A stretch of DNA of 49,106 bases from Pseudomonadota bacterium. GTDB lineage: Bacteria; Bdellovibrionota_C; UBA2361; SZUA-149. The notes beneath the pieces are model-generated. The model was not told the origin of the DNA and ran no database searches. It worked only from the letters and a program-made list of their open reading frames with translations. Positions within the stretch are counted from its first letter, which is position 1. Each line of letters starts with the position of its first letter. Both the position numbers and the translations under genes were made by a program. The DNA is taken from the NCBI GenBank assembly GCA_029555385.1, contig JAKPSH010000117.1, forward strand, positions 1 through 49,106. Direction: 5' to 3'. Positions 1-7,752 of the stretch are shown one piece after another.

Positions 1-119
1 TCAGCAACTTCGAACCTTAGAACAGCTACTTAACCATCGGCCTCGTAAGTGCCTGAACTTCCTTACTCCTCATGAGGCTTTTATCAATGAGTGTTGCACT
101 TAATCATTGAATCCACAGG
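1..119 (+). mobile_element. Right end of an IS30-family insertion sequence
   Basis: The window opens inside the 3' end of an IS30-type transposase gene. About 25 bases overlapping its stop codon (roughly 92-117) look like the right terminal inverted repeat, with a TGTTGCACTT ... TTGAATCCAC layout that I recall from IS30-family ends. The left end lies outside the window, so completeness and exact boundary cannot be judged. Confidence 0.6.
2..103 (+). CDS. IS30-family transposase, C-terminal fragment cut by window edge
   Basis: Frame 2 is open from the window start to a TAA at 101-103 and gives 33 residues. They include LNHRPRKCLNFLTPHEAF, which matches the characteristic end of IS30 transposases (N-x-RPRKxLG-x-TP-x-E). 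The rest of the DDE transposase lies upstream of the window. Whether the full gene is intact cannot be told from here. Confidence 0.75.
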   Translation, partial: QQLRTLEQLLNHRPRKCLNFLTPHEAFINECCT

Positions 120-520
120 ATTATGCTTAGGCGGCTGGCTACAATTTTGGCAACAGCAGGCAGCCAGGAGTCATGTTGTTCGGTTATTTTTTGGACAAGA
201 TTACGATTATCGCGTTCTTGCCGCCGGATGTTGCTGATCCAGGTGCAGTTTTTTCAAGTTCGATGCAAATACCTCTTCTAAGAAAGTAACCCGGTTCCAG
301 AAACCAAAAAAGTAACCCGGTTCCAGAAACCAAAAGGGGTTTCCTCACCGGCCTCCGCAAAACCGCGGGACTGGACTTCCTTAACTTAATCGTGTCTCTA
401 TTATTGGCACGCCCCGGCAATCAATAGCGAATATACGCCAGCGCTATGTTCTCTTTTTAGTTCTGAGCCTTGGTGGAGGGAAAGCGCCGGACTGCTGCCG
501 AACAATGGCGTCTTCACTTT
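104..520. other. Gene-free stretch between IS30 end and FkbM gene
   Basis: No convincing coding region is seen. A 78-codon minus-strand frame at 184-420 reads through a tandem repeat, has low-complexity content and no recognisable domain, so it is not called. The stretch holds two exact head-to-tail 26-bp units at 284-335. Confidence 0.5.
284..335. repeat. Tandem direct repeat, 2 x 26 bp
   Basis: Bases 284-309 and 310-335 are identical 26-bp units, each beginning AAGTAACCCGG and ending CAGAAACCAAAA. They lie 165 bp past the IS30 remnant. No function is evident. Confidence 0.9.
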
Positions 521-1513
521 CTACTTTTGAGCAATGAATGCCTGATCCCTTGATTCAATAGTCTTGCCCCGCAACGGAACAAAATGTGCTTTTTCCTTAG
601 GGAAAATAACTAAGTTTCCATCACTCTTGCCGAATTCGGCAGGAATCAGCTCGTAGTAGCCGGTATAGCCATCACTCTTGCGGCTAAACTCAAGAAGATC
701 GTAATTTTCAGGAAGCTGCAAAAAGAAATCTTTTTCGTCTTTGAATCCGAACTCGGGATCTTGGTTCGCAAAAACTTCCATCACGATCACTGGACGATCT
801 CGCTGAAGAGTCTGCTTTAAACCAAGAATCACTTGTTTCTCGAAACCTTCAACATCTATTTTAATTAAATCAACGCGGCGAATACCCCGCTCCTGCACAA
901 TTACGTCGCCTGGAACAATGCTGAGCTGAGCTGTCTTGATGCTGTTTGACCGGTTCAAAAACGAAGTTGCTTCCAGATCGAACACCTTCTTGCTTTGTTC
1001 ACGCCCCAGCCCAACGGGATGAATTGTTATGTTCTTTATCTCATTGAGTTCGGCAAGAAGTTGAAAGCGCTCGACGAGCTCAGAAAGCGGTTCAAAAGCA
1101 TGAACCTGCGAAGCGTATCTTGACATAAAAAGGGAATGCTGCCCCATCGCTGAACCGACATCAAAAAAAACAGCATCCGGCAGCTTCTGCTCCGCAAGCA
1201 CATCGCGCATAAAAAACAGCACGAACTTTTCATAGGCTCCATAAAAAAGAATGGAATCGTCGATCAGGTTGCCCGTTTGCCCCTGCCACTTCAGACCGTA
1301 GAAATCAGTCGTAAAGGCCGCCGGGCGGAAGGTCTGATTATAGATATAGACATTTCTATAGTACGGAAAATAACACTGCCGCAAAGCACCAAGAAAACAT
1401 GACTTCTCAAACCTTTCAGTGCTGGTGACGTACCAGCCGATCCCCGCCAATATAAGAAACAAGAGTGCCGCGCGAATTCGCTCCGATCCTTTTTGGGGCA
1501 GCAGGTTTTGCAT
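521..1513 (-). CDS. FkbM-family methyltransferase, membrane-anchored
   Basis: A 330-aa SAM-dependent methyltransferase of the FkbM family, which typically O-methylates sugars of polysaccharides or secondary metabolites. Residues 14-30 form a hydrophobic N-terminal segment, probably a signal anchor. The SAM-binding core follows: FFDVGSAMGQ at about 116-125, the acidic HAFEP at 138-142 and KIDVEGFE at 218-225, the typical FkbM signature. The ATG is preceded by GTGAGG at short spacing. It belongs with the glycosyltransferase and second FkbM gene just downstream on the map. The acceptor sugar is unknown. Confidence 0.88.
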   Translation of the reverse strand: MQNLLPQKGSERIRAALLFLILAGIGWYVTSTERFEKSCFLGALRQCYFPYYRNVYIYNQTFRPAAFTTDFYGLKWQGQTGNLIDDSILFYGAYEKFVLFFMRDVLAEQKLPDAVFFDVGSAMGQHSLFMSRYASQVHAFEPLSELVERFQLLAELNEIKNITIHPVGLGREQSKKVFDLEATSFLNRSNSIKTAQLSIVPGDVIVQERGIRRVDLIKIDVEGFEKQVILGLKQTLQRDRPVIVMEVFANQDPEFGFKDEKDFFLQLPENYDLLEFSRKSDGYTGYYELIPAEFGKSDGNLVIFPKEKAHFVPLRGKTIESRDQAFIAQK

Positions 1514-1810
1514 TTACCTCACCTTCTTCCGTTGTCTTTGCAGCAAAGATACTCACGTTCTTCTCCCCTCTGACAAAGGAGAAACTCGGACCATCTTTAC
1601 CAGTCAGATTCTTAATCAAATGGCGTTCGGTCTTTTGTGTTCTCAAAAGCATATATGGACGCGCCAAATGAGGCAATGGTCGCGCAGCGGGTCAGTGAGA
1701 CACCCTAAATTGTCACGCGTCGCCTGACGGCTATATCGCCAAAATAACCTTGTTCGCCGCATTATCTGGCACTTATACTTATTTCGCGATAAATACCTGG
1801 CAGGGCGTTT

Positions 1811-2434
1811 ATGCTGCATTCAAAAAGTGGAATTACATATTCAAAAGTACGCCGGCAGGTCGAGTGGGTCGAAACGCCCGATGGCCGGAGAATTCCGTAT
1901 CCGCGGCACTTCAGCACAAGCCGTCTTGTTATCCCCAAGCATGCGATGGCGTGGGGATGCTGCATCGCGCTGATCCTTGGCGCGCTTACTTATTTTATCT
2001 ACAGCAGCGAGAGTGAGAAAGCGGCCCTTTGGCAAAAAGCCGACGCGGAGGTAAAAAGCGTTTCACGAAGTGAAAAACGGACAAAAAACCACAAGCTGCA
2101 AGTCGAGTACCGCCCGATGCTGCGTTTTGCTGCGAAGTCGGGCAGATTGATCGAGTTTCCCGGACCGCCGCAGCACACCCAGCCGCCAATCGGCGAGCGC
2201 CGTATAGTTTACTACAATCCGCACGATCCCGATCAGCATCGAACCTTTGCCCCAAATCCGCGCGCTGCCGTCATAGTGGGCGGCATATTTATTGTGATAT
2301 TTCTTATCTTTGGCGCTGCCGCACAAATTCATGGCCCGATCAACAAAAGGACCGTGGTGATCAACGACGAAAGGTGGGTCTGGCTCGACGGCCAACTGGT
2401 GGAGAACCCGCCCAGCAGTGAAAGCTCAGCATAA
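1811..2434 (+). CDS. DUF3592-domain membrane protein
   Basis: A 207-aa protein with transmembrane segments at about 45-64 and 151-171, separated by a roughly 85-residue soluble domain. That domain has the DUF3592 layout: VEYRPMLRF, a GERRIVYYNPHDP stretch (conserved Y-N-P), then the second membrane helix. Members have no known biochemical role. No strong ribosome-binding site precedes the ATG, so the start is the first in-frame ATG. About 300 bp upstream, back to the divergent FkbM gene, contain no other recognisable gene. Confidence 0.75.
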   Translation: MLHSKSGITYSKVRRQVEWVETPDGRRIPYPRHFSTSRLVIPKHAMAWGCCIALILGALTYFIYSSESEKAALWQKADAEVKSVSRSEKRTKNHKLQVEYRPMLRFAAKSGRLIEFPGPPQHTQPPIGERRIVYYNPHDPDQHRTFAPNPRAAVIVGGIFIVIFLIFGAAAQIHGPINKRTVVINDERWVWLDGQLVENPPSSESSA

Positions 2435-2586
2435 GTGCTCCTCAAATCTTAAACGGGGCGCCCGGAAATAAGCAACCGCAGCCGTAACTTATCATCTAAT
2501 GGATTAATCGGTTTTTTCACATTACCAGGTCCGGCGGAAAACTGCGTCTAGCACACAGCATCGCCGGACAATCACCTCAGGCGTTG

Positions 2587-3330
2587 ATGAACCAGCACTC
2601 TGAAGAAGCCTTCGTTTGCGCCACCATCGGGGTTGGTTCAACAAAGTATCAACGGATGGCGGAACTTGCTGCTCAATCGTGCAGATGGGCGACCGGCCTG
2701 CCGACGTATGTCATCGGCAACGATATTTATTCCAAGTATCCCGAATTGCAGACGCCGCACTTCCTCAAATTGCATTTGTTTGACGAGTTGCCGCATGCCA
2801 GCACAGTCCTCTATTTTGACAGCGATGCGCTCTTCCTCAGAAAAGTTTCATTTGCCGAATTTTTCGATATTCCGGAATTTGTCTGCGTAAGAGACCGCAG
2901 CAATGCCTGGTCACTCAGAGATTCGGCAAATATCAGCGTGCCGCTCGATCAATATTTCAACAGTGGTTTTTTTATCGCCAATCGCCGTCACCATAAACCT
3001 TTAATTGAAGAAGCACGACGTCTCTCGCACTGCCTTGGGGAGCAGTACTTGTTTGATCAGACAGTATTAAATTTAGCCCGCTACACGCTAAGAACACCAA
3101 CAAAGTTTCTGCCCAGGGAGTTCAACCTGGTTCAGTTCAGAGACGAAGACTACTCGTCGCGCGCCGTATTGGCTCATTTCAACGGACTTTGTCAAAGATC
3201 CATAGAGGAAATTGAACAGAAGTTTGCCTACTGGGGTCCACAGCATAGAACCGCCCGCTGGTTCAGGACTCTTCGCAAAAGCACCAAAGAAACCCTCATT
3301 TCAGTAAAGAATTATTTTAGTAATCAATAA
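2587..3330 (+). CDS. Glycosyltransferase, GT8-like (GT-A fold)
   Basis: A 247-aa protein resembling small GT8-type nucleotide-sugar transferases. It opens with a beta-strand ATIGVGSTKYQRMAE typical of this fold. The metal-binding DxD sits in VLYFDSDALFL at about residues 75-85. QYFNSGFFIANRR and FDQTVLNLA correspond to the conserved substrate-pocket blocks. An in-frame TTG lies one codon earlier, but the ATG is preferred. Its 3' end overlaps the convergent FkbM gene by 14 bp. It probably adds a sugar to a surface polymer that the neighbouring methyltransferases modify (inference). Confidence 0.8.
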   Translation: MNQHSEEAFVCATIGVGSTKYQRMAELAAQSCRWATGLPTYVIGNDIYSKYPELQTPHFLKLHLFDELPHASTVLYFDSDALFLRKVSFAEFFDIPEFVCVRDRSNAWSLRDSANISVPLDQYFNSGFFIANRRHHKPLIEEARRLSHCLGEQYLFDQTVLNLARYTLRTPTKFLPREFNLVQFRDEDYSSRAVLAHFNGLCQRSIEEIEQKFAYWGPQHRTARWFRTLRKSTKETLISVKNYFSNQ

Positions 3331-4183
3331 TAAAGGATAAGTAATTCTCCATTCTGCCCATTAACGGCCGTCTGACGGCAACGGCATTTGCACCGACGTT
3401 AATCACGCAGTATCCGTGATTGCGCAAAAGCTTCCTGCACAATCTTGCATCCGGGCCCAGCAAGTGTTTCTCCTCGTAAACAATAAGCTGCGGCGAGCAT
3501 TCTATAAAGTCTATCGTTCTCAGAATCTCATAATCGTATCCTTCGCAGTCGATGAGCATGATATCGACTCTGGGAATTGCATAGCGCTGGAGAAGATCGC
3601 TTACTGAAACACATTCTACCTGCTCCTCCAGCAGGTAATCTTCGATATTAGGTATATCAACCTTATGCTTTAGGACGATGTGTTTGTGGAACGAGCCAAG
3701 CTGATCATACCAATGCGGCAGGCCGTCCGTGTTATCACGCAAGCGGTAGAATGTACGAGTCCCGCTAGCCGGCGCGATCGCCTTGTTCTCAAAGAATAAA
3801 CCATCCTGATTACGATAGTTCTCTTTTAAACGCTGAAAAAGAATGGGAACGGGCTCAACCAATATGCCCTTCATGCGATTCTTGATCACAAATTCTCTTA
3901 AATGATCATCAGTCTTTCCGTCATGAGCGCCAATCTGCAAAAAGTACATCTCTGGTTTGAGGCTGGACTCCCTTGATAAACAGGCAGCCTCCGTAAGTGG
4001 CTCAACCCCATAGACTGCATAGCAAGCCTTCCGCCACCACTTTTTGAATTCTGCACGAATCTTACGGTTTAGAGGACGCAGCAAACTCTTAAACGCCTCT
4101 AACACTCGGCGTTGTTTAATTCGCGCCTCATCATGGTGAACCGTAATTGAACCAACAACAGCCTTAATCTCAACATCATTCAT
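3317..4183 (-). CDS. FkbM-family methyltransferase
   Basis: A 288-aa SAM-dependent methyltransferase without an N-terminal anchor. It has an FkbM core: YFLQIGAHDGKTDD at about 80-93 (motif I), ILVEPVPILF with its acidic residue, then MLIDCEGYDYEIL and LIVYEEKHL. A GTG four codons upstream (4195) could also start the protein; neither start has a clear ribosome-binding site. It converges on, and overlaps by 14 bp, the GT8-like gene. It is clearly diverged from the FkbM gene at 521-1513, with different flanking domains, so the two are not recent duplicates. Confidence 0.85.
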   Translation of the reverse strand: MNDVEIKAVVGSITVHHDEARIKQRRVLEAFKSLLRPLNRKIRAEFKKWWRKACYAVYGVEPLTEAACLSRESSLKPEMYFLQIGAHDGKTDDHLREFVIKNRMKGILVEPVPILFQRLKENYRNQDGLFFENKAIAPASGTRTFYRLRDNTDGLPHWYDQLGSFHKHIVLKHKVDIPNIEDYLLEEQVECVSVSDLLQRYAIPRVDIMLIDCEGYDYEILRTIDFIECSPQLIVYEEKHLLGPDARLCRKLLRNHGYCVINVGANAVAVRRPLMGRMENYLSFIIDY

Positions 4184-4376
4184 AGTGGGAACCACGCCCG
4201 AAATCTACAGTTCAGCAGGTCTTCGCAACTATTCGGAGAGTCAGCCGGCAATTGAATTGGAAAAATCTTCCGCGCCACGCTGTTTAGGATGCTCATGTAT
4301 TGATAAGGGGTGCGTAGGAAATCATAAGCGCGGCTAACCGCTTAAATCAGCCGTCTGCACAACTTATTCTTAGACA

Positions 4377-5435
4377 CTACTGATAATCTACTATTCCTGC
4401 CCTTTCGAGCTGCGAACGCTCGAAATTGACCTCGATCAGCAACGTTGCTCCGGGAGATGTCTCCCAGTCGCCATCACGCTCCCACGAAAGAAACGGCGCA
4501 ATTTCATAAAACAGCCAATCACTAAAAAAAGCCTGCCGCCAACGTATGAGCGTACGATATTCCTCTACGATATTTGCCGGAGCAGTCACTCCCCGCACCT
4601 GAAATTCGCCGCGGATACCTCGTAAACCTGAAAGGGTCCGAATAAGCGATGAAACATTACTCCACTCTACGTTCTCGTCATCCTTCACGGCAGCTTCAGA
4701 CCACAGAGTCTCACTGCGATTTCTAAGCAGTACGCGCTCATGAGCGCCTCTTTCTAAATCCAAGCGCGCACCAAGGCCGAAACCATCTTCTTTCTGCCAG
4801 CCGGGGAAAATTACCGGCTTAAGCGCCAAAACTTCGTCAAACTGAAACGTGCGGCTTAAGCGCAAAATCGAGAAAGGCTGCGGCTCCGGCTCGAGCTTTA
4901 TTCCAGAATCAAGACGTACACTAAGCTTCTTGTTCTCAAAAAGAAACCACCGCAAACCAGCAGAAAGTTGATCCGCGTCTTCCGCGTCGGGGTCATCTTC
5001 GCTGCTGTCTATGCTCAGACTTTCCACAAACAGATTCAGTTTTCTCTTCGTGCGGGGTAAATAAAGATTCAGACTCACATTGAACAAGAGATCGCTCTCT
5101 CCGCCATCAGCCAAGGTTGCCCCGGAACGCACGCGCAGGCGGTTTCCCCGGTACGTCTCGTTTACCTGCTCATCAACGAAAAATGAATCGACTCTATCCA
5201 CCCAGTAGTCAAGCGATTCGCCAACGTAGGAAGCAGACTCGCTGAGAGTCTCTTCTGTGCTCTGATCAAATAAGTCGAAACGATCAACAGGCGGCGACTC
5301 TTCCTCATCCGCCCTAACAGCAGACCCGGCGTGCACCAGCAGCAGCATGATTAAGGCTTTCGCAGTTAGCCGCAATATCTCACAGCCCCCCGGTGCGTAA
5401 GAAATGCAGGCCAATAATTTGATTTTATGTTTCAC
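4377..5435 (-). CDS. Exported beta-strand-rich protein, unknown function
   Basis: A 352-aa protein with an N-terminal hydrophobic segment (about residues 25-42) ending in a likely signal-peptidase site before DEEES. The mature part has alternating polar/hydrophobic stretches ending in aromatic residues, such as LRVRSGATLADGG, LLFNVSLNLYLP and EIAPFLSWERDGD. This is compatible with an outer-membrane or periplasmic beta-structure. I do not recognise a named family. The first start is GTG and has no ribosome-binding site; a start nearer the signal peptide (around residues 22-30) is possible. It stands alone between the FkbM gene and the aldo/keto reductase, in the same orientation as both. Confidence 0.65.
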   Translation of the reverse strand: MKHKIKLLACISYAPGGCEILRLTAKALIMLLLVHAGSAVRADEEESPPVDRFDLFDQSTEETLSESASYVGESLDYWVDRVDSFFVDEQVNETYRGNRLRVRSGATLADGGESDLLFNVSLNLYLPRTKRKLNLFVESLSIDSSEDDPDAEDADQLSAGLRWFLFENKKLSVRLDSGIKLEPEPQPFSILRLSRTFQFDEVLALKPVIFPGWQKEDGFGLGARLDLERGAHERVLLRNRSETLWSEAAVKDDENVEWSNVSSLIRTLSGLRGIRGEFQVRGVTAPANIVEEYRTLIRWRQAFFSDWLFYEIAPFLSWERDGDWETSPGATLLIEVNFERSQLERAGIVDYQ

Positions 5436-5506
5436 TGGAGTCTAAGCTGCATGCACAAAACGCAATAACGGGAAGAAATAGAGATATCACGGTTTTTTAC
5501 AGACGG

Positions 5507-5531
5507 GAAAAAGGCGGCTTTGAGAAGCCGC
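5507..5531 (-). terminator. Rho-independent terminator after the aldo/keto reductase
   Basis: On the minus strand GCGGCTT-CTCA-AAGCCGC (5514-5531) forms a perfect 7-bp stem with a 4-base loop, followed by a short spacer and TTTTT. It lies 6 bp beyond the reductase stop codon. Confidence 0.75.
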
Positions 5532-5536
5532 ACCGC

Positions 5537-6406
5537 TCAACTGAGCGGCACGGCATCTGACACAAAACGCTGGCCCGGGAAATCGCGCGTCAGTAGCTCC
5601 ACATCAGCCTGCTCCATGCACCAGCCCAGCGCACCAAGATTCTCGGCAAGATGTTCCTTGCTGCGCATCGTTGACAAAGTAACAACATTGGGCTGAGCAA
5701 TCAGCCAGTTGATCGCTGTCTGCGCAGGTGTCTTGCCGTATTTCCGACAAACCCGATCGAACAACTCCGTTCCGCCAACGGTGAGTATTCCTTTCTGCAC
5801 GGGGCGCCAGGCGATTAACATCATGTCGTTCTGCTGACAATACTCAAGCACTCCTGATGCGGCAGCCTCGCGGAAAATTAGATTATAGTGCACTTGCGCA
5901 CCGACGATCTTGTGGGCAATCAACTGCTGTGCTTGCTCGATCCGTTCCCGGCTGAAATTGCTCACCGCGACATTTCTGATCACACGCTGGTCAGCAAGCT
6001 TTTGCAGCGCAGAAAAAGTCTCTGCCATCGGGATCTCCGGGTTAGGCAAATGCACGAAATAGAGATCAAGATAGTCCGTCCCCAACCGCCGCAGGCTGTT
6101 CTCGGCGGAACGAAGCAGGGCGTCGTGCCGCAGATTGGCCGGCATGACTTTGGAAGCAAGAATGATATCACTCCGGCGCCGGTTCTTCAGCACCTCTCCG
6201 ACAAGAAGCTCAGCATGCCCTTCAGCGTACATCTCTGCCGTATCCAGGTGCGTAAGTCCCGCATCGAGCGCCGCATTTAGTGCTTCAATGTCCCGCGCAT
6301 CGTCGTTGTTTTCATCCCGCGTACGGCCGCCGCCCATCATCCAGGTGCCTGCGCCGAAAACGGGCAGCGAAAAGCCGCAAGCAAGTTGTTTGGTATCGAC
6401 GTGCAT
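5537..6406 (-). CDS. Aldo/keto reductase
   Basis: A 289-aa NADPH-dependent (beta/alpha)8 oxidoreductase of the aldo/keto reductase family. With the ATG start the catalytic tetrad is visible as Asp in HLDTAEMY (about 55), Tyr (about 60), Lys in LASKVMP (about 86) and His in FVHLP (about 119). C-terminal NVVTLSTMRSKEHLAENLGAL matches the cofactor-phosphate binding region. The ATG lies 12 bp after AGGAG; an in-frame TTG abutting AGGAG is a less likely start. The substrate cannot be inferred. It ends in its own terminator. Confidence 0.88.
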   Translation of the reverse strand: MHVDTKQLACGFSLPVFGAGTWMMGGGRTRDENNDDARDIEALNAALDAGLTHLDTAEMYAEGHAELLVGEVLKNRRRSDIILASKVMPANLRHDALLRSAENSLRRLGTDYLDLYFVHLPNPEIPMAETFSALQKLADQRVIRNVAVSNFSRERIEQAQQLIAHKIVGAQVHYNLIFREAAASGVLEYCQQNDMMLIAWRPVQKGILTVGGTELFDRVCRKYGKTPAQTAINWLIAQPNVVTLSTMRSKEHLAENLGALGWCMEQADVELLTRDFPGQRFVSDAVPLS

Positions 6407-6781
6407 ATCTTTTCTCAACTCCTCATTGATGTATTCTCGTCACACGGCAGCGATCGGATATCATCGATCAGTTAAGAGGGTTTAATACTACAAAACAAGA
6501 ACAGTAAAGATTTCTGAAATCAAAGAGTTTCAGCCATGGTTTTTTCCAGACAAGGTTTAAAATTATCAACCAATCCGACAATCTTGAGCTTTCTGGTATT
6601 TTACCGTATATTGCGTCGGGCATTTGCTCTTCGTTCACTGTTCTTCGTTAATTCGTATCGGGTAGCTTTTTGGTTCAAGTATAACCAGGCGTCTCTGAAG
6701 AACCCGTCTTCCGGCTTCTGGAGAGACGCGCGCTTGCATGAGGTTTTTTCTCTTCTCCCGGTAATCGGTGTGAGACAGCGA
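6407..6781. other. Gene-free upstream region
   Basis: Between the start of the aldo/keto reductase and a long hairpin there is no recognisable gene. Frames here lack domain features and ribosome-binding sites. The region probably contains two divergent promoters, but I see no clear -35/-10 pair. Confidence 0.4.
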
Positions 6782-6824
6782 GTTTCTGCGCTTTTTCCTC
6801 TCGCGAGGAATAAAGCGCAGAAAC
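6782..6824. promoter_or_regulatory. Long near-perfect hairpin upstream of orphan gene
   Basis: Bases 6782-6800 and 6805-6824 pair along the whole length with a single bulged A and a 4-base TCGC loop, giving a stem of about 19 bp. It ends 27 bp before the ATG at 6852 and has no T-run on either strand, so it is not a typical terminator. It may be a 5'-UTR structure or a protein-binding palindrome. Confidence 0.75.
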
Positions 6825-6851
6825 TTCACAAACACCGAAAGGGAGGGGACG

Positions 6852-7598
6852 ATGAAGAAGTTTTGGGCTTTTCTGTGGGGCTTGGTGTCACTGGCGCCTT
6901 GCGGCGGGAAAGACGATGAAAATCATGGCATGACCGGGCGGGGGTCAGAAGACGAGCCGGTTCTCCTGGAGAGTGTTCCAGGTGATGTCATTCTCGAACT
7001 GCCCGACGCGGATGAGGAAGAGCAGGGGCCGCTATCGAATGCTGACTCCGCGCCCCCTGGCTTGGTTCGCGCTGTGAACGAATACAGCGTGGTGGCTGTG
7101 ACCAGATGCGGCCCGCCGCCTGAACCGCTCGTTCCGATCGCGCCCGAAGAAATCGTCCAAGCGGCAGATCGCGTTGCACAGATGCTCGGCAGCCTGCCGG
7201 ACATGCCGCTCTCCGCGGAAGAGATCTCGCGGCGGCTTCTCCGGCGCAAACATTGGCTTACGCCGGCGTTGGAAATCCCGTATCTCTTCGAACCCGATCA
7301 ACAGGCGCACGCACTGCGGTGCCTCGTTGAATGGATTGTTTTCGTCGCGCAGTCCGGTGTGTCGCAAACACCGCAGGAAATTCTGCGTGTGAGCAGCCAG
7401 ATCGCCGACATCACAATGCGCCGGATCCTCGGGGCTTTCTACGGCAGCGCCAAACCCGTCGTTCTTGATGGACTGCTTACGCAGCTACGGTTCGAGGAGA
7501 GTCTGCGCGATTCGCGCACGGCGCTGAACAGCATCAAAGGCCGCTACCGCATGTTCATTGTGCTCGGCACCGGGCTTGACAATATCCGCTTTGCCTGA
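6852..7598 (+). CDS. Orphan exported or lipoprotein-like protein
   Basis: A 248-aa protein with a strong ribosome-binding site (GGGAGG a few bases before the ATG). Residues 1-19 look like a short signal sequence, MKKFWAFLWGLVSLAPCGG. The cysteine at 17 follows LAP, which is not a standard lipobox. Next is an acidic, proline-rich low-complexity stretch (about 25-75), then a helical C-terminal half from about residue 95 (EEIVQAADRVAQMLGSL to the end). I recognise no family. It sits behind the long hairpin and converges on the binding-protein gene. Confidence 0.65.
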   Translation: MKKFWAFLWGLVSLAPCGGKDDENHGMTGRGSEDEPVLLESVPGDVILELPDADEEEQGPLSNADSAPPGLVRAVNEYSVVAVTRCGPPPEPLVPIAPEEIVQAADRVAQMLGSLPDMPLSAEEISRRLLRRKHWLTPALEIPYLFEPDQQAHALRCLVEWIVFVAQSGVSQTPQEILRVSSQIADITMRRILGAFYGSAKPVVLDGLLTQLRFEESLRDSRTALNSIKGRYRMFIVLGTGLDNIRFA

Positions 7599-7715
7599 GG
7601 AACACGAGGACGCCGCACTCTGCCGTCCTCACCATCAGAGGTCAGGCAAGCGCGGCGTCCATTTCCACGTTTTCCAACAAGCGCGCGTAGAGAAACAGTT
7701 CGTATTTTCACCTAA

Positions 7716-7752
7716 CCGCAATGCCTTTCCTTTTTTCCGAAAGGCATTACGG
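7716..7752. terminator. Bidirectional hairpin between convergent genes
   Basis: Arms 7716-7728 and 7740-7752 pair over 13 bp with one C-A mismatch and an 11-base loop. The hairpin abuts the stop codon of the minus-strand binding-protein gene and lies 118 bp after the plus-strand orphan gene. The U-tracts are weak on both sides (CTTTT on plus). It probably terminates both genes. Confidence 0.55.

Noticed and set aside
184..420. 78-codon minus-strand frame near the window start
   Set aside because: It reads through the 26-bp tandem repeat, has no ribosome-binding site and no domain.
5888..6280. 130-codon plus-strand frame inside the aldo/keto reductase
   Set aside because: It is the antisense shadow of a well-supported gene.
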